Shown one piece after another: positions 50,561-58,003 of a DNA stretch of 64,000 nt. The stretch spans positions 42,240-106,239 of the forward strand of contig JBMYMD010000006.1 in NCBI GenBank assembly GCA_049596955.1. The letters run 5' to 3'. Position 1 is the stretch's first letter, and each line of letters starts with the position of its first letter. Both the position numbers and the translations under genes were made by a program. The stretch is from UBA3478 sp049596955 (GTDB lineage Bacteria; Bacteroidota; Bacteroidia; Flavobacteriales; Flavobacteriaceae). A model generated the notes under the pieces. That model was not told where the DNA came from. It saw only the letters and a program-made list of their open reading frames with translations, and searched no databases.

Positions 50561-51762
50561 GAATTATACTGTTGTTTTAAATGTGTGATAGCCGATGCCA
50601 CACCTCTGAGTTCGGCAAGGCCCTTTAATCTGCCTATAGCCGAATATCCAGGATAGTATTGCTTATCTAGATCGTCGAGCATTTGATGGCCGTGATCTGG
50701 TCGCATAGGTAATACTGATTTTCCTTGCTTATGCCTACGATTCGAAATCTCATAAAAAAGAGTAATCAGTTCGATTAAACCAGCATCACCTTGAAGATGG
50801 TTGGCTTCAAAAAATGAACCGTCTTCATTTCGTTGTGTTGATCTTAGGTGCGCAAAGTGTATGCGATCTTCAAAATTTAAGAGTAAGGCTTTTAAATCGT
50901 TTGAATGATGAGCACCCAGGCTTCCAGTACAGTAGGTCAAACCATTGTGAGTATCAGGCACTGTCGAAAAAATAAACTCCAGATCAGTTTGAGATCCTAC
51001 AACTCGAGGCAAACCGAAAACAGACCAAGGTGGATCGTCGGGATGAATGGCCATACAAACACCTTCTTGTGCAGCGACCGGAATGATTCGCTCCAAAAAA
51101 TAAATCAAATTTGCTCTTAGTTGGGTTTCATCTATATCTGCGTAGGCCTCTAAACCTAGCTTGAGTTTTTCTAAAGTAAATCCTTTTACATCTCCGGGCA
51201 AAGCCATTAAAATACTTTCTTTCAGTAGATTTATATCTTCATCTGAATAATTAGAATAGCGTTCTTGAGCCCTTTGAATATCAACAGCAGCATAGGAAGA
51301 TTTTGCCTCAGGTCTCTTTAGGATGTGCAAATCGAAAATAATTAAATCTAAAGGATGAAAGTAAAGAGCTGTGCTGCCATTAGGTAATTCTTTTCTAACA
51401 TTTGTTCTGAGCCAATCCAACACTGGCATAAAATTGTAGCAAATTACGCGTACTCCACAATGTGCTAAATTCCGAATGCTTTGACAATAGTTTTCAATGA
51501 GTTGGTCTCTGTTTTCTTTACCCTGTTTGATATCTTCATGCACAGGGAGACTTTCTACTACGACCCATTTAAGAGGCGTTGATGTTGAGTTTTCTTTTTC
51601 AATAAGATCGATGCGCTTTTGTATTTCTTCAATAGACCAAATCTCACCAACGGGAATTTGGTGTAACGCATTTACGATTCCAGTTGCCCCTGCTTGTCTT
51701 ATCTGACTTAGGTTAATGGGATCGTGAGGACCATACCAACGCCAACTTTCTTCGAAAATCAT
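50557..51762 (-). CDS. uxuA: Mannonate dehydratase
   Basis: This 401-residue TIM-barrel enzyme dehydrates D-mannonate to 2-keto-3-deoxy-D-gluconate. UxuA landmarks are RWYGPHDPINLSQIRQAGATGIV, WVVVESLPVHEDIK, ICYNFMPVLDWLRT, VCMAIHPDDPPWSVFGLPRVV, and HFAHLRSTQ, with RPDHGHQMLDD near the C-terminus. Metal-binding residues in these segments are intact. It is the first gene of the uronate operon; 165 bases separate it from the divergent DUF1080 gene. KDG kinase and KDPG aldolase are not in the window. Confidence 0.96.
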   Translation of the reverse strand: MIFEESWRWYGPHDPINLSQIRQAGATGIVNALHQIPVGEIWSIEEIQKRIDLIEKENSTSTPLKWVVVESLPVHEDIKQGKENRDQLIENYCQSIRNLAHCGVRVICYNFMPVLDWLRTNVRKELPNGSTALYFHPLDLIIFDLHILKRPEAKSSYAAVDIQRAQERYSNYSDEDINLLKESILMALPGDVKGFTLEKLKLGLEAYADIDETQLRANLIYFLERIIPVAAQEGVCMAIHPDDPPWSVFGLPRVVGSQTDLEFIFSTVPDTHNGLTYCTGSLGAHHSNDLKALLLNFEDRIHFAHLRSTQRNEDGSFFEANHLQGDAGLIELITLFYEISNRRHKQGKSVLPMRPDHGHQMLDDLDKQYYPGYSAIGRLKGLAELRGVASAITHLKQQYNS

Positions 51763-51927
51763 TGATTTAAACTAAATGTTCGGTTAAGGTAATTAATTTG
51801 CTCGTAACTTTTTAATTGCCAAATATTGGCCAAGTCTATTTGAAAATACAATTTCATTTACGATTTAGAATAAATGTTTTTAAGCGTTTAAATATTTTGT
51901 ACTTTTTAAGCACTAACTATATCAACA

Positions 51928-53310
51928 ATGAACAATTTTAAAAATAAGCTTTTTCGTTTTTCTTGCATTTTATGTGGGGTATTACTTGTTGGGTGTGATT
52001 TGATAACCGACCAAACTCCATGGATCACTCTTTTTGACGGAAACTCGTTAGAAGGATGGTCTCAAAAAGGGGGAGAAGCAAAATATACCGTTAGCGACGG
52101 TGAAATCGTTGGAACTACTGTACACAATACGCCTAATTCATTTCTAGTGACCGACTCAATATATGGAGATTTCATCCTTGAACTCGAGTTTTTAGTGGAC
52201 CCCTCTATGAATTCAGGGATACAAATTAGAAGCGAAAGTTTACCTCATTACCAAAACGGTAGGGTACACGGGTATCAAGTTGAAATAGATCCTTCAGAGA
52301 GAGCTTGGAGTGCAGGTATTTACGACGAGGCAAGGCGAGGATGGCTCCATCCCTTAGATGATCAAAACACATCAGCCAAAAGTGCTTTCAAGCAAAATGA
52401 GTGGAATCACTATCGAATTGAAGCGATTGGAGACACCATTAAAACTTGGATCAATGGAGTTGAAGCCTCACACCTAATGGATGATCAAACAGATAAAGGT
52501 TTCATTGGTCTTCAAGTGCATTCTATTGGCGAAAATCAAGAAGAAGGAACTGAAATTAGATGGAGAAACATCAAAATTCTCACCGAAGATCTAGAGGCAT
52601 ACAGCACAAAAACATCTCTGCCGATGCTTGATAAAATTAATAAGCTCACTAAAAATGAGCTTGATTCAGGTTGGCAAATGCTTTGGGATGGAGAGACTAC
52701 TAATGGATGGAGAGGGGCCAAACTCGAGGTTTTTCCTGAAAATGGTTGGGAAATTAAAAACGGTGAACTCATTGTTCTAGCTAGTGGCGGTGGAGAGTCA
52801 GAAGCTGGAGGTGATATCGTCACCCTAAAAAATTACAGTGACTTTGAATTTATGGTAGATTTTAAGCTAACTCCTGGAGCTAATAGTGGAATAAAGTACT
52901 ATGTAGACACGAACATTAACAAAGGTGCTGGGTCTTCGATAGGATTAGAATATCAAATTCTAGACGATGATTTGCATCCTGACGCGAAGTTGGGAAATCA
53001 CCCTGGAAGCAGAACATTGGCCTCTTTGTACGATTTGATTCAAGCAGATGTAGATAAGCCTACAAAACCAATTGGGGAATGGAATCGCGCACATATTATT
53101 TCTAAGGACAATCATGTAAAACACTATCTAAATGGTGCTAAGGTATTGGAGTACGAAAGAATGACCTCAGAATTTAGGACCCTTGTTTCTGAAAGTAAAT
53201 ATGTGGTTTGGCCAAATTTCGGAGAGTTAGAAGAAGGTCAAATACTTCTGCAAGACCACGGTGACCTTGTTCATTTCAAGAATATCAAAATTAAAGAACT
53301 AACAAACTAA
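51928..53310 (+). CDS. Two-domain DUF1080 (3-keto-disaccharide hydrolase family) lipoprotein
   Basis: This 460-residue protein starts with a lipoprotein signal ending LLVGC (Cys23). Two tandem DUF1080 jelly-roll domains follow, about residues 33-217 and 245-457. Each begins with a typical opening (WITLFDGNSLEGWSQ and WQMLWDGETTNGWRG) and holds the NSGI motif (MNSGIQIRSE and ANSGIKYYVD). Members have been shown or proposed to bind or hydrolyse 3-keto-glycosides. The adjacent Gfo/Idh/MocA oxidoreductase, ten bases downstream, could generate such 3-keto sugars, supporting a joint pathway. Which of the two domains is catalytic cannot be told here. Confidence 0.9.
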   Translation: MNNFKNKLFRFSCILCGVLLVGCDLITDQTPWITLFDGNSLEGWSQKGGEAKYTVSDGEIVGTTVHNTPNSFLVTDSIYGDFILELEFLVDPSMNSGIQIRSESLPHYQNGRVHGYQVEIDPSERAWSAGIYDEARRGWLHPLDDQNTSAKSAFKQNEWNHYRIEAIGDTIKTWINGVEASHLMDDQTDKGFIGLQVHSIGENQEEGTEIRWRNIKILTEDLEAYSTKTSLPMLDKINKLTKNELDSGWQMLWDGETTNGWRGAKLEVFPENGWEIKNGELIVLASGGGESEAGGDIVTLKNYSDFEFMVDFKLTPGANSGIKYYVDTNINKGAGSSIGLEYQILDDDLHPDAKLGNHPGSRTLASLYDLIQADVDKPTKPIGEWNRAHIISKDNHVKHYLNGAKVLEYERMTSEFRTLVSESKYVVWPNFGELEEGQILLQDHGDLVHFKNIKIKELTN

Positions 53311-53320
53311 AAATTGCCAG

Positions 53321-54655
53321 ATGGGAACAAGACGAAACTTTATAAAAAATACTTTAGCAGGAAGCGTAGGACTGGGAATTTCAACTCCAGCTTTTTCCAA
53401 TATTTTTAATTCAAATGTATTGGGAGCAAATGACCACATCAATTGTGCGGTATTTGGTGTTAGAAGTCGAGCAAAGGCACACATCATTGCAATTAATGCT
53501 ATTGAAAACGCTAAAGTACTCTACAATTGTGATGTGGATGATACCATTATAGAAGAGCACAATAAATGGTGCGAAGAAAATATAGGTTACATCCCTAAGG
53601 TTGAAAAAGATTTCCGAAAAATCTTAGAAGATAAAGATGTCGATGCAGTATTTATTGCCACTCCTGAACATTGGCATGCCCCTATGGCCATTATGGCCAT
53701 GCAGGCAGGAAAACACGTGTACATAGAAAAACCCTGTAGTCATAATCCATATGAAAATGATCTGTTGATGGCAGCTCAAAAAAAGTACGGTAAAAAGGTG
53801 CAAATGGGTAATCAACAGCGTTCTGCTAGAACCTCTATCATGGCTATAGAAGACATCAGAAACGGAATTATTGGTGAGGTATACAAGGGTGAAGCCTACT
53901 ATTCTAATAAGAGAACCTCTATCGGTAAAGGAAAAATAGTGGATGTGCCTAAGACCTTAGATTGGGATTTATGGCAGGGTCCCGCGCCAAGGGAAGATTA
54001 TAGAGACAATGTACATCCTTACAATTGGCATTGGTTTCGAACCTGGGGAACAGGAGAAATACACAATAACGGTACACACGAGATTGATATTTGTCGTTGG
54101 GCTCTTGGTGTAGATATTCCAGAGCGCGTAACTTCTTTTGGAGGTAAGTACACATTTGAGGATGACTGGGAGTTTGTCGACAACCAGCAGGTAACCTTTA
54201 CCTATCCTGGTGAGAAGTTTATCACATGGACGGGGCACAGTCGAATTATTATGAAACCAGAACGTCCCGGTCGGGGAGCCACTATATATGGAACTAAAGG
54301 CACAATTCAGCTGGATCGGGGGTTTTATAAGCTGTTTGATTTAGAGGGTAACCCTTTAAAATTTGAGTTTGAACGTTATAAAGGAGCAGCCTCATCAACT
54401 GATACCATGGGTATGAGCGGTCTAGATGTAGACCATGTTCGTAATTTCTTTGATGGAATTCGATACGATAAATCACTTCGTTCAGATATTCAAGATGCAG
54501 CCATTTCAACAATGATCTGTCATTTGGGTAATATGGCACAGGATGCAGGAGAAACGCTTGTGATTGATCCTAAAACGGCTCGTGTTTTAAATAACGACAA
54601 AGCCATGGAGTCGTGGAAGCGCAGTTATGAAAATGGTTGGGAGCCAAGTCTTTGA
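53321..54655 (+). CDS. Gfo/Idh/MocA oxidoreductase with Tat signal
   Basis: This 444-residue protein has a twin-arginine signal (TRRNFIKNTLAGSVGLGIS, with the RRxFIK motif at 4-9), then a Rossmann NAD(P)-binding domain (CAVFGVRSRAKAH) and the characteristic EKPCSHNPYEND and HNNGTHEIDICRWAL segments of the GFO/IDH/MOCA family. Export by Tat means it folds with cofactor in the cytoplasm and works in the periplasm. Likely reaction is oxidation or reduction of a sugar hydroxyl, possibly at C3; the preceding DUF1080 gene is a natural partner. The substrate is unknown. Confidence 0.92.
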   Translation: MGTRRNFIKNTLAGSVGLGISTPAFSNIFNSNVLGANDHINCAVFGVRSRAKAHIIAINAIENAKVLYNCDVDDTIIEEHNKWCEENIGYIPKVEKDFRKILEDKDVDAVFIATPEHWHAPMAIMAMQAGKHVYIEKPCSHNPYENDLLMAAQKKYGKKVQMGNQQRSARTSIMAIEDIRNGIIGEVYKGEAYYSNKRTSIGKGKIVDVPKTLDWDLWQGPAPREDYRDNVHPYNWHWFRTWGTGEIHNNGTHEIDICRWALGVDIPERVTSFGGKYTFEDDWEFVDNQQVTFTYPGEKFITWTGHSRIIMKPERPGRGATIYGTKGTIQLDRGFYKLFDLEGNPLKFEFERYKGAASSTDTMGMSGLDVDHVRNFFDGIRYDKSLRSDIQDAAISTMICHLGNMAQDAGETLVIDPKTARVLNNDKAMESWKRSYENGWEPSL

Positions 54656-54717
54656 GGAAATTGAATTCTTTTAAAATAGATGCATAGACTCACTACATTT
54701 AATTCATTTATAATTCT

Positions 54718-55404
54718 ATGAAAAAATACCTCATTCGTTATTTGCTCGAGTTTTTAGTCATTGTATTGGGTATATCCATATCATTTTACGTGGAAAAAAA
54801 GAACGCTATTGCTTACAAGGAAGAACTTAAAAGCGAATCCTTGAAAAAAATGAAGAACAACCTTCTAAAAGAATTGGACGGACTTCATTTCGATGTCGGC
54901 GTGCACAGTCAAGCAAGTGACTTTTCGAATATTATATACGAGAGAGGTAAATTATTATACAACGAGGATAAAGATTCGCTGGGGTTTTATCTTTCGTATT
55001 TGAAGGATGCAGGAACGGTTTTTGTTCATAATGAAGAGGAGTATAGTGCTTTAGTAAATTCGGGATTAATTGAATTGATAGAAAATAGAGAACTGGTTAG
55101 TCTACTTCAAGAAAAATACTCCGATCAGACTTGGTACGAAAAAAACAATCATCTACTACTGGAAATGTATTTGAGAGATAACACTTTTGATAAATTTTTT
55201 AGTTCAGAAAATAGAAGACCGCACAAGAATATTATTGCCTATTGGACCTCTTACAAACCTAATATGAGGTATCTAAATGATTTAGAAATTAATAAAGTCT
55301 CTCAATCAGGTTTAGCACATTCATTTTATGCAAATTTGATGCGACTTGCTATTCGACAAGATTCACTGATTATAAAGGAAATCGATAAAGAGTTGGCTGA
55401 GTGA
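54718..55404 (+). CDS. DUF6090-like membrane-anchored protein (second copy)
   Basis: This 228-residue protein has an N-terminal membrane helix (LIRYLLEFLVIVLGISISFYV) and a helical domain. The central segment YSALVNSGLIELIENRELVS aligns with YNQMISTGAFELINSSELKN of the paralogue at 43442-44182. It follows the Gfo/Idh gene by 62 bases on the same strand but has no evident link to it. Function unknown. It is convergent with mnmE, with 31 bases between stops. Confidence 0.72.
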   Translation: MKKYLIRYLLEFLVIVLGISISFYVEKKNAIAYKEELKSESLKKMKNNLLKELDGLHFDVGVHSQASDFSNIIYERGKLLYNEDKDSLGFYLSYLKDAGTVFVHNEEEYSALVNSGLIELIENRELVSLLQEKYSDQTWYEKNNHLLLEMYLRDNTFDKFFSSENRRPHKNIIAYWTSYKPNMRYLNDLEINKVSQSGLAHSFYANLMRLAIRQDSLIIKEIDKELAE

Positions 55405-55435
55405 TTAAATGATTTACCGAAGACCAATAAAGTTG

Positions 55436-56821
55436 TTACTTTCCAATACAGAAGTTAGAAAAAATACTTCCGAGCAAATCATCCGTAGTTACGCTACCTG
55501 TTATTTCACCCAGGTGGTAGATGGCCTCTCTGAGATCAATAGCCATTAAATCGCCACTTAGCTCATTAGTTAAGCCTTCCTGAACATTTAAAACGGCAGT
55601 TAATGCAGCATTTAATGCATTGAAATGACGACTATTTGAAACAACAACATCTGTGTGATTTAGGTTCCCTAATTGAACTAGTGAACTGAGTTTATTTCTC
55701 AGAGCATCAATCCCTTCACCATTTTGAGCTGAAATAAAAAGAGTAGACTCTTTGTTGATTTGCCTTACAGCGGGTTTTTGGATATCAATTTTGTTCAATA
55801 CAACGAGTACATTTTCTGGGTCAATATGTTGTGTTTGGCAAAACTCATGAATTTCTTCCTTTTTTGATGCGTTATAGTCTTTTGCCTCAAGTAGATACAG
55901 TACTAAAGAGGCCTGCTGCATTTTCTCCAAAGTTTTGTGAATACCGATTTGTTCAATCTCATCTGAAGTTTGACGAATTCCGGCCGTGTCAATAAATCGA
56001 AATCGAATACCGTCAATACTAATTTCGTCTTCAATAGTATCTCTGGTTGTTCCTGCTATGGAACTAACAATAGCCCTTTCTTCATTGAGTAATGCATTTA
56101 GAAGGGTTGATTTACCAACGTTTGGTGCACCTACAATAGCGATAGGAACCCCATTTTTAAGCACATTGCCCAGGGCAAAAGAGTCCAATAGACTACGAAT
56201 ACTTGTTTTTAACTTTTCTAAAAGATTATGCAGTTCAGTGCGGTCTGCAAAGGCGACATCTTCTGTAGAAAAATCCAATTCAAGTTCGATCAGAGAGGCA
56301 AACTCAATAAGCTCTTTTCTCAAATCATTGATTTGATGGTGAAAGCCACCTCTCATTTGACTCATAGCGATGCGATGGGAGGCTTCATTTTCGCTTGCAA
56401 TTAGGTCGGCCACGGCTTCAGCTTGGTCTAGGCCCATCTTACCGTTCAGAAAGGCACGCAGTGTAAATTCTCCTGCTTCTGCCATTCTACATTCTTCGGT
56501 CTTTAAAAAAAGTTGAAGAATTTCTTGCTGAATATAATTTGAGCCGTGACAGGATATTTCTACGACCTCTTCTCCAGTGTATGATTTCGGTGCTTTGAAT
56601 AGACCAACTAAAACCTCGTCTAAAGGCTGTTGAGCATCTTTTTTATAGAGATGACCTAAATGTAAGGTATGTGATTCGCAATCCTCAATATTCTTCTTGC
56701 TTAAAGGCGAAAAAAAACGACTGACAAGCGAAATACTACCAGCACCTGAAAGGCGAATAACCGCAATGGCACTTGTTCCTGCAGCAGTAGCCCTCGCAAT
56801 AATTATACCCTGAGATAACAT
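55436..56821 (-). CDS. mnmE: tRNA uridine-5-carboxymethylaminomethyl(34) synthesis GTPase MnmE
   Basis: This 461-residue protein has a folate-binding N-terminal domain (IARATAAGTSAIAVIRLSG), a helical domain, and an inserted GTPase domain with G1 GAPNVGKS, G2 TTRDT, G3 DTAGIR and G4 NKID. It ends FCIGK with the catalytic-type cysteine of the family (Cys458). With MnmG it modifies wobble U34 in certain tRNAs. Complete. It lies six bases after dnaN on the same strand, so the two are cotranscribed. Confidence 0.98.
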   Translation of the reverse strand: MLSQGIIIARATAAGTSAIAVIRLSGAGSISLVSRFFSPLSKKNIEDCESHTLHLGHLYKKDAQQPLDEVLVGLFKAPKSYTGEEVVEISCHGSNYIQQEILQLFLKTEECRMAEAGEFTLRAFLNGKMGLDQAEAVADLIASENEASHRIAMSQMRGGFHHQINDLRKELIEFASLIELELDFSTEDVAFADRTELHNLLEKLKTSIRSLLDSFALGNVLKNGVPIAIVGAPNVGKSTLLNALLNEERAIVSSIAGTTRDTIEDEISIDGIRFRFIDTAGIRQTSDEIEQIGIHKTLEKMQQASLVLYLLEAKDYNASKKEEIHEFCQTQHIDPENVLVVLNKIDIQKPAVRQINKESTLFISAQNGEGIDALRNKLSSLVQLGNLNHTDVVVSNSRHFNALNAALTAVLNVQEGLTNELSGDLMAIDLREAIYHLGEITGSVTTDDLLGSIFSNFCIGK

Positions 56822-56827
56822 TTAATT

Positions 56828-57949
56828 TTAGCCGTTTAGCATAACGGGCATTACCAACATTAGGATATTTTCTCCTTCGTCTAATCCGTCTGAAGGGGTT
56901 AGTATTCCAGCTCTGTTGGGTAAACTCATAGCAAGTGATACCTCATCAGACCCCAGATTATTCAACATTTCAGTTAAAAAACGAGAGTTGAATCCGATTT
57001 GAAGGTCATCACCTTGATAAGCACAAGACAGGCGTTCATCAGCTTTATTGCTAAAATCTACATCTTCAGCAGATATCTGTATCTCAGCTCCGGCCATTTT
57101 CAAACGAATTTGGTGCGTGGTTTTGTTCGAGAAAATAGAAACCCGTCGCACAGAACCTAAAAATTGATTTCGTGAAACAGATAAAACGTTGGGATTTTCT
57201 TTAGGAATCACAGCCTCGTAATTCGGGTATTTTCCATCGATAAGGCGACTGATTAGTTCTATATTGTCAAAAGCGAATTTGGCATTGTTTTCAGTGTAAG
57301 AAAGGTGTACTTCAGATTCTGATCCAGCGAGCATTCCTTTCAGCAGGTTCAACGGTTTTTTAGGCATTATAAATTCTGCCTCACTATCAGAACTCAGATC
57401 AGAACGCTCGTATTTTACCAATTTATGTGCATCAGTAGCGACAAAGGTAAAATGGGCCGGTGATAATTGAAAAAATACACCACTCATGACGGGTCTCAAA
57501 TCGTCATTACCTGCGGCGAAGATTGTTTTTGAAATCGCAGTGGCCAAGACATCTCCTAAGATAGTCGTTTGAGAGGCATCGGATAAACTTATAGCTTTAG
57601 GAAAATCATCGCCATTAGCATAGGCCAATGCATATTTACCGTTTGAGGCATTGATTTCAACCGTACTATTTTCTTCTACAACAAAAGTCAGAGGCTGATC
57701 GGCAAAGGTCTTGAGGATATCAAGCAATAATTTTGCTGGAATTGCAATTAGACCTTTGTCAGTAGAATCAACTGATAGCTCTGCTGAAATTGTAGTTTCT
57801 AAATCACTAGCTGTAATCTTTAAACTTCCCTCATCTAAATCGAATAAAAAGTTGTCGAGAATAGGTAGAGTGTTGTTTGAATTAATGACACCTCCAAGCA
57901 TTTGTAAATGCTTTAAAAGGTAAGAACTCGATATAATAAATTTCATCAT
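56828..57949 (-). CDS. dnaN: DNA polymerase III subunit beta (sliding clamp)
   Basis: This 373-residue clamp protein starts MKFIISSSYLLKHLQMLGGVI and includes the usual TLPILDNFLF, PKKPLNLLKGML, RLIDGKYPNYEAVIPKENP and the C-terminal VMPVMLNG that lines the hydrophobic peptide-binding pocket. Two ATG codons (57949 and 57946) are adjacent; either is possible. It leads the dnaN-mnmE unit. dnaA is not beside it, as is common in Bacteroidota. A likely promoter lies four bases upstream (57954-57984), implying a nearly absent leader. Confidence 0.97.
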   Translation of the reverse strand: MMKFIISSSYLLKHLQMLGGVINSNNTLPILDNFLFDLDEGSLKITASDLETTISAELSVDSTDKGLIAIPAKLLLDILKTFADQPLTFVVEENSTVEINASNGKYALAYANGDDFPKAISLSDASQTTILGDVLATAISKTIFAAGNDDLRPVMSGVFFQLSPAHFTFVATDAHKLVKYERSDLSSDSEAEFIMPKKPLNLLKGMLAGSESEVHLSYTENNAKFAFDNIELISRLIDGKYPNYEAVIPKENPNVLSVSRNQFLGSVRRVSIFSNKTTHQIRLKMAGAEIQISAEDVDFSNKADERLSCAYQGDDLQIGFNSRFLTEMLNNLGSDEVSLAMSLPNRAGILTPSDGLDEGENILMLVMPVMLNG

Positions 57950-57953
57950 CTAA

Positions 57954-57984
57954 CAAATATATTTTAATACAGTAGGTTTTAAAA
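57954..57984 (-). promoter_or_regulatory. Putative dnaN promoter close to the start codon
   Basis: TATATTTG on the minus strand (57954-57961) matches the TAnnTTTG -7 consensus exactly; TTTT (57981-57984) lies 19 bases upstream in place of TTTG. Only four bases separate the box from the first dnaN ATG, so the transcript may begin at or beside the start codon (leaderless). Identified by eye. Confidence 0.45.
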
Positions 57985-58003
57985 AATTACTTATTAACAC
58001 TTA

